A stretch of 64,000 bases of DNA from Ottelia alismoides (GCA_037367405.1 JAZKJV010010538.1:28554-92553); one strand, 5' to 3'. Positions 47,246-57,108 are shown, counted from the first letter of the stretch. Numbers and translations: made by a program. The notes: generated from the sequence alone by a model not told the origin.

Positions 47246-48760
47246 ATGCGGTCAAATGGGATCAGGCCAAGCGATGAGCTGTGGCGATGTGTCCTGTCCG
47301 CATTGTGGGGGAGCGTGACAGTGTTCAATGGGCTTGCAGAGCGCTACCAGCGCCTTGTCGATTACTTCGTCCCGGATGCGATCCGCTCGGACAGGGCGGC
47401 CTCGAACCAGGCCCGCATGTTCCTCATCAGCCACACGATGGGGCCGATCCTCGGCAACTCGGTGCCCCTTGCTCTCTACTGGGTCGATCCGACGCCTGGC
47501 TGGGACATTCTCGTTCTCGCCGCCAGCATCACCGCGTTCTGGATCTATCCTTTCCTGCTGAAGCGCGGCCTGGATTACAATAGATTGGTCATCACCTCGG
47601 TGATCAATCTCAATTTCTGTATCTTCTGGAGCTGCTACTTCAATGGTGGGATTCTCTCCCCGACCCTGCCCTGGGTGCTCCTGATCCCCATCCTTTCCTT
47701 CTTCTACATTGGGGGTAATGCACGCCTGCAGCGGCCCTTGATGTCGATTTTCGGCGGCACCTTCACGTTCTTTCTCGTCTTCTATTATTCGACAGACCCA
47801 CCGGTGAATGACGCCCCGGAACTGGCGCTTGTCACGCTGGGTGCCATCTCGACCGTTGCCGCCCTCTGCTATGTCGCCACCATGGCCATCTATTATGCCC
47901 GCATCTTCGATGCCGGTGTTGAACTGGAGAACGAGGTGCGCCGGCGCCGCCTTGCCACCGACAAGCTGCGGGCCGCCATCGTTGCGGCCGATGAGGCCGG
48001 CATCCACAAGGCGGAGTTTCTGGCCCGCATGAGCCACGAGCTGAGGACACCCCTCAACGCGGTGATCGGCTATAGCCAGATGCTGCGCGACGATGCGGTC
48101 GAAAGTGGCGATCCGCAGATGCAGGAGGATGTCGAGCGGATCCACGAGGCCGGGCATTATCTGCTGCGCCTCATCAATATCATTCTCGATCTCTCCAAGA
48201 TCGAGGCGGGTCGCATGCAGTTCACGGTCCAGCCTCACGCATTGACCGACCTGATCCACGAGGCCGTGGACAAGTCGCTTCCGGCCTTCAACGCCAAGGG
48301 CAATACCCTCGCCGTGTCGATAGAGGCGGAGGGCGCCGTGATCCATTCGGACGGACCGCGCCTGACCCAGATCCTTGGCGCCGTCCTCGACAACATTCCG
48401 ATGCATGTGCCTGGCGTTCATGCCGAGCTGCGCTGCCGTTATGTGGGCACCCTTGCTCCTCAGGATGCAGTGGAGATCACCGTCAGGGATTTTGGAGCCG
48501 GCATAGCCCCGGACAGGCTTGCAACGCTCTTTGAATCCCTTGCGGACAAGCGCGATGCTGCCGCCAGCAAATATGGTGGCACAGGTCTCAGCCTGACCAT
48601 CATGAACAAGCAAGCATTGGCTATGGGCTGCAAGATGTCGGGGGGCAATGCTTCCGGAGGGGGCGCCTCATTCACGCTCGTTGTTCCGCTGGCATGGCGC
48701 CCACGCCCTGTTATTCGCCCCGATTTAATTGGCGCGACGGCTGGAAAAATAGCGGCTTAA
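47246..48760 (+). CDS. Membrane sensor histidine kinase, first of two paralogues
   Basis: Five to six membrane helices (from FLISHTMGPILGNSVPLALYW to AALCYVATMAIYY) lead into a short coil, then the H-box FLARMSHELRTPLNAVIGYSQML and an ATPase domain. The membrane part holds GGILSPTLPWVLL, matched by GGFSSPFLPWALI in the second kinase. The ATPase N-box is unusual (VLDNIPMHVPG where the paralogue has NLLGNAGKFT), while VRDFGAGI and GGTGLSLTIM remain. An ATG at 47246 and a GTG at 47321 are both possible starts; the latter has GGGGGAG seven bases before it. It stands upstream of an alpha-oxoamine synthase, as CqsS/LqsS-type sensors accompany CqsA/LqsA. Confidence 0.8.
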   Translation: MRSNGIRPSDELWRCVLSALWGSVTVFNGLAERYQRLVDYFVPDAIRSDRAASNQARMFLISHTMGPILGNSVPLALYWVDPTPGWDILVLAASITAFWIYPFLLKRGLDYNRLVITSVINLNFCIFWSCYFNGGILSPTLPWVLLIPILSFFYIGGNARLQRPLMSIFGGTFTFFLVFYYSTDPPVNDAPELALVTLGAISTVAALCYVATMAIYYARIFDAGVELENEVRRRRLATDKLRAAIVAADEAGIHKAEFLARMSHELRTPLNAVIGYSQMLRDDAVESGDPQMQEDVERIHEAGHYLLRLINIILDLSKIEAGRMQFTVQPHALTDLIHEAVDKSLPAFNAKGNTLAVSIEAEGAVIHSDGPRLTQILGAVLDNIPMHVPGVHAELRCRYVGTLAPQDAVEITVRDFGAGIAPDRLATLFESLADKRDAAASKYGGTGLSLTIMNKQALAMGCKMSGGNASGGGASFTLVVPLAWRPRPVIRPDLIGATAGKIAA

Positions 48761-48768
48761 CCGAGGTG

Positions 48769-48811
48769 AACGCCGCCGAAGACGCTAGGTAAGCGCATCA
48801 TCGGCGGCGTT
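48769..48811 (+). terminator. Terminator after the first sensor kinase
   Basis: An 11-base stem AACGCCGCCGA/TCGGCGGCGTT encloses a 21-base loop and is followed by TTTTTC. It separates the first kinase from the synthase gene, which must have its own promoter in the AT-rich DNA at 48815-48945. Confidence 0.85.
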
Positions 48812-48960
48812 TTTCTTGTTTGGATTTCGTTTTTTATACATAAATATCAATAAGCATTTAATTAACTATCGACATCAAACTTGGGCAGAACTAAAGCTTT
48901 TTAACAGATCGGCATTGTTTCAACGACATGATCTCCCCAACCACCAATAAGGGGAGTGCT

Positions 48961-50304
48961 ATGTTGAAGCGTACTGAGACAATTGACGGCGTTCCGCAGA
49001 CAGCGCTGCGCGGCAGCATGCGGGATTTCCGCGTCATGCAGGGAACTGATCTGCTGCGTCGCTGCGAGGCTTTCTATTCCTGGCAGGACACCCGCCGCCA
49101 GTCGGGCACCTGGCCGTTTTCCCGTGCGACCGAGACAGGCCCTGCGGCGAGCTGTGCGGTTCGTGATGATCGCGGCAATCTGACCACCGGCGTCAATTTT
49201 GCCTCGCAGGATTATCTCAGCCTGTCGTCCCATCCTGAGGTTCTTGCTGCGGCCAAGGCCGCCATCGACGAGTTCGGTGTGCACTCGGCTGGCTCGCCTG
49301 CCCTTGTGGGCAATACGTCGACGTCTGTCGCTCTCGAGCAGCGCCTCGCCGACTTCCTGAAGATGAAGGAAGCGATCCTTTACCCGACCGGCTGGGCGGC
49401 CGGCTTCGGCGTCATCAAGGGCCTGGTGCGCTCACACGATTACATCGTGATGGACGCGCTGGCTCATGCCTGTCTGCAGGTCGGTGCCCAGGCTGCGACC
49501 CGCAACGTGGTTCTGTTCCGGCACAACGATGTGGAGCATTGCCGCAGCCGCCTTCAGGATATTCGCCGTCGTGACCCGGAGGCGGGCATCATGGTGGTGA
49601 CCGAGGGCCTGTTCTCGATGGACAGCGACACCCCTGATATTGCGGCGCTCCAGACCTTGGCCCACGAGTTTGGCGCGGTCCTCATGGTCGACGTCGCCCA
49701 CGATCTCGGCTGTCTCGGCGAGGATGGTACCGGCCACATCGGCATCCAGAACATGCTGGGCAAGGTCGATCTGGTCATGGGCAGTTTCTCCAAGACCTTC
49801 GGCTCCAATGGCGGCTTCGTTGCCACCAATTCCCGTGCGGTCAAGGAGTACCTGCGCTTCTATTCGCCGAGCTGCACGTTCTCGAACGCGCTCTCCCCGG
49901 CTCAGGTCGCGACCATCACCAAGTCTCTCGACATCGTGGAATCGGAAGAGGGCAAGGTTCTGCGCTTCCGCCTGATGAGCAACATCCTCAAGCTGCGTGA
50001 GGAGATCCGCGCGCTGGGGATGGACTGCTACGGCGATCCTTCGGCCATTGTCTGCGTCAAGACGGGCGATGAGGGTCTGGCGCGCATGACAGCCCGGGCG
50101 CTCCCCGAGATGGGCCTCATCGCCAACCTCGTCGAGTTCCCGGCCGTCGGCAAAGGTCTTGCGCGCTTCCGCCTGCAGGTCATGGCGGGCCACCGCTCGG
50201 ACGAGATCACTGCCGCGGCGCAGCGGCTGAATACAGCCATGCGTGTCGCCCAGGCGCGCCTCGATGCTGGTTTCGACCAGGTCGACCAGCGCATGGCTGG
50301 CTAG
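48961..50304 (+). CDS. Alpha-oxoamine synthase (CqsA/LqsA/KBL/ALAS-like), PLP enzyme, 447 aa
   Basis: ATG 48961 (MLKRTETIDG) follows AGGGGAG at four bases. The fold I aminotransferase marks are NFASQDYLSLSSHP, GVHSAGSPALVGNTS, MDALAHACLQVG, TEGLFSMDSD, VDVAHDLGCLGEDGTG, and the PLP lysine 278 in GSFSKTFGSNGGF. This family joins an amino acid to an acyl-CoA. The usual DEAH motif is DVAHD here. Its position between two membrane kinases resembles cqsA-cqsS and lqsA-lqsS, where the product is an alpha-hydroxyketone signal. It is ~50 residues longer at the N-terminus than the CqsA type. Its substrates cannot be read from sequence; ALAS or KBL roles are less likely by context. Confidence 0.8.
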   Translation: MLKRTETIDGVPQTALRGSMRDFRVMQGTDLLRRCEAFYSWQDTRRQSGTWPFSRATETGPAASCAVRDDRGNLTTGVNFASQDYLSLSSHPEVLAAAKAAIDEFGVHSAGSPALVGNTSTSVALEQRLADFLKMKEAILYPTGWAAGFGVIKGLVRSHDYIVMDALAHACLQVGAQAATRNVVLFRHNDVEHCRSRLQDIRRRDPEAGIMVVTEGLFSMDSDTPDIAALQTLAHEFGAVLMVDVAHDLGCLGEDGTGHIGIQNMLGKVDLVMGSFSKTFGSNGGFVATNSRAVKEYLRFYSPSCTFSNALSPAQVATITKSLDIVESEEGKVLRFRLMSNILKLREEIRALGMDCYGDPSAIVCVKTGDEGLARMTARALPEMGLIANLVEFPAVGKGLARFRLQVMAGHRSDEITAAAQRLNTAMRVAQARLDAGFDQVDQRMAG

Positions 50305-50345
50305 TCAACCAAGAGCTTCGGCTGCACGAGGGGGGCAGTTGGGTG

Positions 50346-51756
50346 ATGACAAACAACAAGATCATCAACTGGTTCATTCCCGAGACCATCACTCGGGGTC
50401 AGACGAACCTTGAGATGGCGCGCATCTTTGTCTTCACCCACCTTGCCGGTCCGGTGATCGCGCAGCCGATGGGCATCTTTCTCTATCTCGTGTCACCAGC
50501 TGTCACCCCCCAGCTGGTGCTCATGGTTCTGGGCATTGCCAGTTTCTGGATCTTGCCATTCATCCTGCGTGCGACGGGGCGCATGACGCTGGTCACCGCC
50601 CTGTCATTCCAGGCGCTGTCCAGTATCTCGCTGTTTGGGACCTACTTCTACGGCGGCTTTTCCTCGCCTTTCCTGCCATGGGCTGATCATCGGACTGATG
50701 CTCGGCCTCTTCTACCTCTCGAAGCATGTCGTCTTCGTCATCTCCGTCTTCGCGGTGAACGTCGCGTTCTTCCTGGCCTGCGTGATGATCTTCGGGCTTC
50801 CGAACGACGTCCCGACCCAGGATCTGCGGCTGCTGGCCTGGCTCTCCATCATCGCTGCCACCGTCTACATGACCTGGATGGCGCTCTATTACTCGCGCGT
50901 CATGGCCCTGCGCACCGAACTGGAAACGGAGGCGGAACGCTATAGCGCTGCCGTCAAGGAGCTCGAAGGCGCCCAAAGGATCGCCGAGAAGGTGCGGCAC
51001 GATCGGTCGTTGTTCTTCTCTAAGATGAGCCATGAGCTGCGCACCCCGCTCAATGCCATCATCGGCTATTCGGAAATTCTCATCGAGGATTGTGCCGACC
51101 GGTCCGACGTCAACCCGCAGACCGCAAAGGACCTCTCACGCATCAATGCGGCCGGCAAGCACCTTCTCTCCCTCGTCTCCCAGGCCCTCGACACAGACAA
51201 GATCGAGCGCGGCATGCAGACGGTCGACGTCAAGGAGTTCCGGCTCGGTGATCTTTGCGATGATGTGGTCGCAACCATCCTCCCGATGATCGAGAAGAAC
51301 GGCAACCGCTTCGCTGTCGACTGCCAGGGACGCGATGAGATCGTCGCCACCGATCGCACCAAGGTCGCCCAGATCCTCATCAATCTCCTGGGCAACGCCG
51401 GCAAGTTTACCCGCGATGGCACCGTCACTCTCAAGATCAGGCTCGACAAGTCCATCGCGGACGATCGTCTGATCGCAACCGTCAGTGACACCGGCATCGG
51501 CATCGATCCGAAAGTTCTGCCCAATCTCTTCGAGGCCTATATCCAGGCCGATGCCAGCATTTCCCAGCGCTTCGGCGGCACGGGTATCGGGCTTGCGATC
51601 ACCCGCAAATTCTGTGCGCTCCTCGGCGGGGCGATCAGGGTGACGAGCAAGCTCGGCGAGGGGTCGACCTTCACCGTCGATCTGCCTGCCCATCTGTCCG
51701 AGAGCGAGGCCGTCGGGGGTCCCGAACCGGCCCAATCTCTGGCTGAGGCCGCCTGA
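50346..51756 (+). pseudogene. Membrane sensor histidine kinase, second of two paralogues, one frameshift
   Basis: ATG 50346 (MTNNKIINWFIPETITRG) has GAGGGGGG nine bases upstream and is 39 bases past the synthase stop, so the two are probably one transcript. Membrane helices fill residues ~35-190. The H-box is FFSKMSHELRTPLNAIIGYSEIL, and the ATPase has NLLGNAGKFT, SDTGIGID, FGGTGIGLAI, all standard. The single shift near 50690 (FLPW then LIIGLMLGLFYLS) falls inside the membrane region. It is a full-function relative of the kinase at 47246-48760 and could transmit the synthase product signal to the receiver protein downstream. Confidence 0.8.
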
Positions 51757-51833
51757 TACCGGTCTCAGCACTTCCCGTCATATCGCGCAGTTTTCACCGT
51801 TCCGGCACGCAAGCGACTACCAAGGCAAGATCA

Positions 51834-53688
51834 ATGAACACCGCACTGGCAGCCCTGCAGACCCATCACGAGACAAGGGACAAGCCTGCGGCAGAAGCCG
51901 CGCCCCGGATCCTTGTCGTTGACGATGTGGCCGATAACCGCGAGATCCTGACGCGCCGTCTCGTCCGTCGTGGCTTTGAGGTGAGCGAAGCCGTGGGTGG
52001 CGAGGACGCCCTGCGCCAGATTGCTCAGGCAAGCTTCGATGTCGTTCTCCTCGACATCATGATGCCGGACCTGTCTGGCACCGAGGTCCTGCAGCGGCTT
52101 CGGGCTAACCCTGCCTATGCGGATCTGCCGATCATCATGGTGACGGCGAAGAGCCAGAGTGAGGACGTGGTCTCCAGCCTCTCACTGGGCGCCAATGACT
52201 ACATCACCAAGCCCGTTGATTTTGATATCGCCCTGGCGCGGATCAACGCGCAGGTCGAACGTAAAAGGGCCTTCGAGGCAACGCTGAAGGAAAAGAAGCG
52301 TCTCGAGCAACATTCGCTTGTGCTTGACTACAAGCTCGAGGACACCGCCTACAAGCTTGCCGAAGAGGCCCAGAAGCGGGCGGTCTCGGAGGAGCGCCTC
52401 CGGTTTCTCGCCTATCACGATTCCCTGACAGGCCTGCTCAATCGCCAGGGGCTTTCGCGACAGCCTCTTCCAGGTCCTCGACGACATGCCGGTCAAGGAC
52501 ACCCAGCCGATCCTGATGTTCATTGATCTTGATGGCTTCAAGGCCGTCAACGACAGCTATGGGCACGATATCGGTGACAAGCTTTTGTCCAGCGTTGGCC
52601 AGCGTCTCCTCGCCGCTGTCCCCAAGAACTCCATCGTGGCGCGGCTCGGCGGCGACGAGTTCGCGGTCATCATCGAGTCCCCGGGGCCTCGCCCCGAGGT
52701 CGAGGCAGCGGAACTGGTCGAAGCTCTCTCGCTTCCCTACACGATCGAGGGGCATTCAGTGCGGGTGGGAGCAAGCTGCGGTCTTGCGGCGGCCCGCTGT
52801 TTCAGTGGCGACCTCGATGGCCTGATCAATGCTGCCGATCTTGCCATGTACCACGCCAAGGCCAAGGGAACGGGCTGTGTCATTCTCTTCCAGACGGGCA
52901 TGCTCGACGCCCAGCGTGAACGCCGGCAGATCGAGCTGGACCTCCAGCGGGCCGTCACCGAGGGCGAGTTCGAGGTCTTCTATCAGCCCATCCTCGATGT
53001 GAAGACCCGGCGGATCAGCGGGTTCGAGGCCCTGATCCGTTGGCCCCACAAGACACGTGGGATGATGTCCCCGGACACCTTCATTCCGCTGGCGGAGGAA
53101 ATCGGTCTGATCTCGAAGATCGGTGCCTGGGTGCTTCGCAAGGCCTGCGAGGAGGCAGCCGGATGGCCCAGCCATATTGGCGTCTCCGTGAACCTCTCGC
53201 CGGTCCAGTTCGAGAGCCCCTCGCTGTTGCCGACCATCATCAACACCCTGGCCGCCACGGGCCTTGCCCCCCATCGGCTCGAGCTCGAGATCACCGAGAG
53301 CGCTCTCCTCGGGACCGAGGGCAAGAACGTCAAGATCCTGGAATCCATCCGGGAGCTGGGAGTGCGGGTCTCGATCGACGACTTCGGGACCGGCTATTCC
53401 TCGCTGACCTATCTGCGCAGCTTCCGCTTCGACAAGATCAAGATCGACAAGCGCTTCATCCACGGACTGCGCGACAACGAGTCGGATACCGCCATCGTGC
53501 GCACCATCATCATGCTCGGACAGAACATCGGTGTCGGCACCACCGCTGAAGGCATCGAGACGGAGGATCAGCTGACCTCTCTTGCGGCAGAGGGCTGCAC
53601 CCAGGGCCAGGGCTACCTGTTCAGCCGCCCGCTCACTGCGGAAGATGCCAGGAGCTTCATCGAGAAGCATTGTCCTGCCAAGACCTGA
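51834..53688 (+). pseudogene. Receiver-GGDEF-EAL response regulator, one frameshift
   Basis: The receiver has VVDD at residues 28-31, phospho-acceptor Asp74 in LLDIMMPD and Lys126 in ITKPVD. A helical linker follows, then GGDEF (DSLTGLLNR, FIDLDGFKAVND, RLGGDEFAVI) and EAL (FEALIRW, SVNLSPVQF, ELEITESAL, IDDFGTGYSSLTYL, KIDKRFIHGL). Both catalytic signatures are whole, so it may make and break cyclic di-GMP. The one shift near 52455 joins LTGLLNRQG to FRDSLFQVLDDMP. It lies 77 bases after the second kinase and is its likely partner. The output would be biofilm or motility control. Confidence 0.85.
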
Positions 53689-53719
53689 ACGCGATCCGCT
53701 CCGATAAAGACTAACGGAC

Positions 53720-53738
53720 AGCGGCCCTCTCGGCCGCT
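53720..53738 (+). terminator. Terminator of the signalling locus
   Basis: AGCGGCC/GGCCGCT with a five-base loop is followed by TTCTGTT, 30 bases after the regulator stop. Confidence 0.7.
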
Positions 53739-53797
53739 TTCTGTTGTGTGGGGACAGAAATAGGCTCGCCCAGGCCGGCCTTGTCGCTTTCGCCGCG

Positions 53798-53884
53798 CTA
53801 TCGGACGATCACAATGGCGGCCAGAGCGACAAGAACCAACAGGCCGGTTCCGATTACCACGATCTTGACCGATTGACTGTCCAT
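53798..53884 (-). CDS. Tiny membrane peptide, 28 aa
   Basis: The frame has GGAGGGGGGAG four bases ahead of ATG 53884, one of the strongest ribosome sites in the window. It encodes nine N-terminal residues, then VVIGTGLLVLVALAAIVIV and a final Arg: one membrane helix. Codon use is normal for the genome. Function is unknown. It lies between the end of the signalling locus and CapD on the opposite strand to the former. Confidence 0.6.
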   Translation of the reverse strand: MDSQSVKIVVIGTGLLVLVALAAIVIVR

Positions 53885-54018
53885 CGGTCTCCCCCCTCCG
53901 CGAAGGCAAAAGCTATCCGGATCCTGTGTTTGGCGCCCCAAGCGGTTCAGGTGGCTGCGACTTGCCGAACCGGCCTTGGCGCAGGAGGCTTGTCCCTCCA
54001 AGAGCTCCTGCTCAGGCT

Positions 54019-55974
54019 TCAGGATATCCTGCTGTCGCTGTTCCGATAGGGCCTCAGCTGAATGACTGTCGAGGACGGCCGGAATTCTGGCACCAGCTGA
54101 CTGATCTCGTTTCGCAGCGCCTCGGTGTCGCCCGAGACGACGTGGTTTGCCAGAGTGTCCAGTCCCTCGCGAATGCGCGGGAGCGCGAAAGCGTTCAAAT
54201 GGGCTGCAACGATGCCCTTCACGCCAGTCTCGAACTGCGGCTCGGTGTCCTCAAAAAGATACTCGGTCAGACGTTCTCCCGGCCGCATGCCGGAATAGAC
54301 GATCTTGATGTCACGATCGGGCTCGAGGCCCGCGAGGACGATCATCCGCCTTGCCAGTTCGTCGATCCGGACCGGCTGCCCCATGTTCAGCACGAGCACA
54401 GCCGATTGCCCCTTGTCGAACTGGGGTGGGTCGATCCGAGCGGCGGTCCACAAGAGGTCCGTCGCCTCGCGCTTGGTCATGAAATACCGGACCATGGCCT
54501 TGTCGGTCACCGTCACAGGGCCTCCCGCTTCGATCTGGGCCCTGAATCTTGGAATGACCGATCCGGCTGTCCCCACGACATTGCCGAAGCGCACAGCAAC
54601 GAGGCGTGTTCGCTTGTTGGTCGCAGATGCCATGCGTGGTGCACTGGCGAGCGATTGAACATAAAGTTCCGCGATGCGCTTTGTCGCGCCGAGGATGGAT
54701 GTTGGCTTGGTCGCCTTGTCGGTCGAGATAAGGACAAAAGCCTCAGCGCCCGCCAGGATGGCTGCATCCGCTGCATGAACCGTTCCGAAGACATTGGTCC
54801 TGACGGCTTCCCCGACCTCGCGTTCGAGATGGGGGACGTGTTTCAGGGCTGCTGCGTGGAACACGATATCCGGCTTGAACCCTGTCATGAGTTCAATCAC
54901 CCGCTCGCGATCACGGACATCGCAGAGGCGCCCCTCGATCTGGGGTCCGATCCCGGTATCGCTCAGTTCCGCCCTTTCAAGCACCGCATGGAGAGCAGGC
55001 TCCGAGTGGTCGAGGATGAGCACCTTCTCGGCCCCGAGCTCGGCACTGCGCAGGGCAAGCTCTGCGCCGATTGATCCCGCGCCTCCGGTCACCGCGACAC
55101 GCTTGCCGCTGACGAAGGCCTTGAGCGGTTCTTCCTCCACCTCGACGAGAGGCCGGAGCAACAGATCCTCATCGATGACCCTGAGCAGTTTTGCAGGCTG
55201 TGCAAGGTCAGTGGAATGGGCGATGTCGAGGCGGACGACAGCGATCCCCAGACGGCGCAACCGACCGATCAGCGGTTCGATGAGACTGGTCCGGCGCAGC
55301 ATGTCGGGAGCGAAGATGGCGCGCTGGATGGTGATGGCCCGGTCATGGGCATCCTGGATCACGCTCTCCATCTGGTCTGTCGTTCCCCAGACCGATACGC
55401 CCCTCAAGGTCTGGCCGACCTCCTGGCCTGCCGGCGTGATGATCCCATAGATGTGCAAGGGGCCAGCAAGGCCCGCTTCCCAGACGCGGATCAGGCCATC
55501 GGCGTCGGAAACCTGCCCGATCACGACGGTTCCGAGGGCGCTGTCCCCATAACGTTGGCGCTTGAGATTGCGATAGGCCCGGTATGCAACGCGGGGACCG
55601 CCCAGCAGGATGACCTGGACGCACCAATAGATGACGATCGTCCGCCCACCGATGAACTTGCCGCCGTCGAACAGGCGCGGAGAGATGAAATAGTCGGCGA
55701 CCAGCAGCAGCGCCGATATGATGGTGACCGCTTTGAAGATCCCGAAGAGATCGTGCAGGGAGGCAAAGCGCCACCTCGCCGCATAGAGCGAGAAAGACCC
55801 ATAGATGCCCACGGCAAGAAGCGAGACCGCCATCAGAATGAGCAGCTTCGTGTCGGCAGGAAGGGCCGGTTCATAGGGCTCCCCGCGCAGTGTAAGGGCC
55901 ATGACCAGCGCCAGACACGTGACGGCAAAGTCGTGCAGGATGACCCAGAGCGTCTTTAACTGGGGACGTGGCAC
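54019..55974 (-). CDS. CapD/FlaA1-type nucleotide-sugar 4,6-dehydratase, membrane form, 651 aa
   Basis: Four membrane helices fill the first ~130 residues. A Rossmann-like regulator part follows (ALGTVVIGQVSDADG). The catalytic domain begins VAVTGGAGSIGAELALR at about residue 294 and has LISTDKATKPTSILGATKRIAE, VRFGNVVGTAGSVIP and a C-terminal region with GMRPGERLTEYLF. These enzymes take UDP-GlcNAc or a like sugar to a 4-keto-6-deoxy form in the first steps of O-antigen, capsule or exopolysaccharide synthesis. The methionine found in the soluble FlaA1/WbpM active site is Leu here (ILGATKR). The gene is intact. Confidence 0.9.
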   Translation of the reverse strand: MPRPQLKTLWVILHDFAVTCLALVMALTLRGEPYEPALPADTKLLILMAVSLLAVGIYGSFSLYAARWRFASLHDLFGIFKAVTIISALLLVADYFISPRLFDGGKFIGGRTIVIYWCVQVILLGGPRVAYRAYRNLKRQRYGDSALGTVVIGQVSDADGLIRVWEAGLAGPLHIYGIITPAGQEVGQTLRGVSVWGTTDQMESVIQDAHDRAITIQRAIFAPDMLRRTSLIEPLIGRLRRLGIAVVRLDIAHSTDLAQPAKLLRVIDEDLLLRPLVEVEEEPLKAFVSGKRVAVTGGAGSIGAELALRSAELGAEKVLILDHSEPALHAVLERAELSDTGIGPQIEGRLCDVRDRERVIELMTGFKPDIVFHAAALKHVPHLEREVGEAVRTNVFGTVHAADAAILAGAEAFVLISTDKATKPTSILGATKRIAELYVQSLASAPRMASATNKRTRLVAVRFGNVVGTAGSVIPRFRAQIEAGGPVTVTDKAMVRYFMTKREATDLLWTAARIDPPQFDKGQSAVLVLNMGQPVRIDELARRMIVLAGLEPDRDIKIVYSGMRPGERLTEYLFEDTEPQFETGVKGIVAAHLNAFALPRIREGLDTLANHVVSGDTEALRNEISQLVPEFRPSSTVIQLRPYRNSDSRIS

Positions 55975-56265
55975 GTCGCCTCTTGACCGTTTGATTCTGT
56001 CGGACAGGCGCGCACACTAATCGAGGCGGTCTGCGGCCGCCATGTCCCCACGATCACGTCTTGCAACATTCTCTCGCAGACTTGCCAGGCAGATCGTGCT
56101 GGCAAAACGTCTGTTGGCGGGAGCGTATCGGCGGGTCGTCATGCCCGGATCGCCGCCTATGGTCCTTTCATGCGACCTTGGTCGCTAGCGCCGTTGAGGT
56201 TAATAAATTCTTTCTTTTGACGTTCATCTTCTCGCCTAATCAAGAATGGCGGGGGAGGTATCAGC

Positions 56266-57108
56266 TTGCCTCGGGCGACGGAAGAGAGTGGCGTAATGAC
56301 AGGGCGGGATGCGGATCCGAGCAGTCTGTTTGGCGGCTGGAGGACGAGGCTCTCCCATATTGTGGCGCGCATCGTGCCTGTGGATGTCGCCTGGTATCGT
56401 GGCCGCCCGCTTGTCTCGTTCACCTTCGATGATTTTCCTGCCTCCGCTGCGTCCACCGCGGCCAGCATCCTTGAGCACTATGGGGTGTGCGGCTCCTTCT
56501 ATGCGGCGACAGGCCTCATTGGTCAGGCCCATGACCTTTGGGAAATGGCCCCCAGTTCCGCGCTGGCCCAATTGGAAGCTCGCGGTCATGAGATCGGGCT
56601 CCACACCCATGAGCATCGGATCGCCTGGCAGTATGGTCACGAGGCCTTCGAGAATGATCTCAGCCTCAACGACAGCCTGATCCGGTCGGCTGCAAAAGGG
56701 TATGTTCCCGAGACCTTCGCCTATCCGTATGGGATCGGCAGCTGGACCCACAAGCGCACCCTGTCCCGGCGGGTGCGCGCGGCGCGGTCGACGCATCCGG
56801 GTATCAATAGCGGCCTTGTCGACCTCCATTTTCTCAAGGCCCATGAACTCATCGACTGCGCCATGACGCCGGAGCGGGTGGATGAACTCCTTGATCGCAC
56901 CGTGGCCATGGGCGGCTGGCTGATCTTCGTATCTCATGACGTCTGTGATGAGCCCACGCCCTATGGGGTTTCCCCCCACCTTCTCCATCGCACTGTCCGT
57001 ATGGCGCGCGAGAAGGGGATCGATGTGCTCCCGGTCTGCGAGGCGCTCGATGTCCTGGGCGTTGCCCTCAATAAGACGCCCATGAGGCTGGATCTAGGCT
57101 CGCCATGA
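56266..57108 (+). CDS. Polysaccharide deacetylase (NodB family), 280 aa
   Basis: A TTG start at 56266 has GGGGGAGG seven bases upstream and is preferred over the in-frame ATG at 56296, which lacks such a site. SFTFDDFPAS near residues 51-60 supplies the catalytic and metal-binding aspartates, and HTHEH (residues 112-116) the metal-binding histidines. A later ETFAYPYG and LIFVSHDV complete the NodB fold. There is no signal peptide, so it may act in the cytoplasm on a lipid-linked sugar. It is divergent from CapD and fits surface-polysaccharide synthesis. Confidence 0.9.
   Translation: MPRATEESGVMTGRDADPSSLFGGWRTRLSHIVARIVPVDVAWYRGRPLVSFTFDDFPASAASTAASILEHYGVCGSFYAATGLIGQAHDLWEMAPSSALAQLEARGHEIGLHTHEHRIAWQYGHEAFENDLSLNDSLIRSAAKGYVPETFAYPYGIGSWTHKRTLSRRVRAARSTHPGINSGLVDLHFLKAHELIDCAMTPERVDELLDRTVAMGGWLIFVSHDVCDEPTPYGVSPHLLHRTVRMAREKGIDVLPVCEALDVLGVALNKTPMRLDLGSP

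Noticed and set aside
47252..48613. Long minus-strand frame opposite the first sensor kinase
   Set aside because: The plus strand encodes clear kinase motifs; the reverse product has no domain and odd composition.
49432..50193. Minus-strand frame opposite the oxoamine synthase
   Set aside because: It is a shadow of the synthase gene, whose motifs are unmistakable.
48961..50304. 5-aminolevulinate synthase, KBL or serine palmitoyltransferase as the name for the oxoamine synthase
   Set aside because: The fold is shared, but there is no haem, threonine or sphingolipid gene (no acyl carrier protein) nearby, and the enzyme lies between two sensor kinases. Phylogeny would decide.
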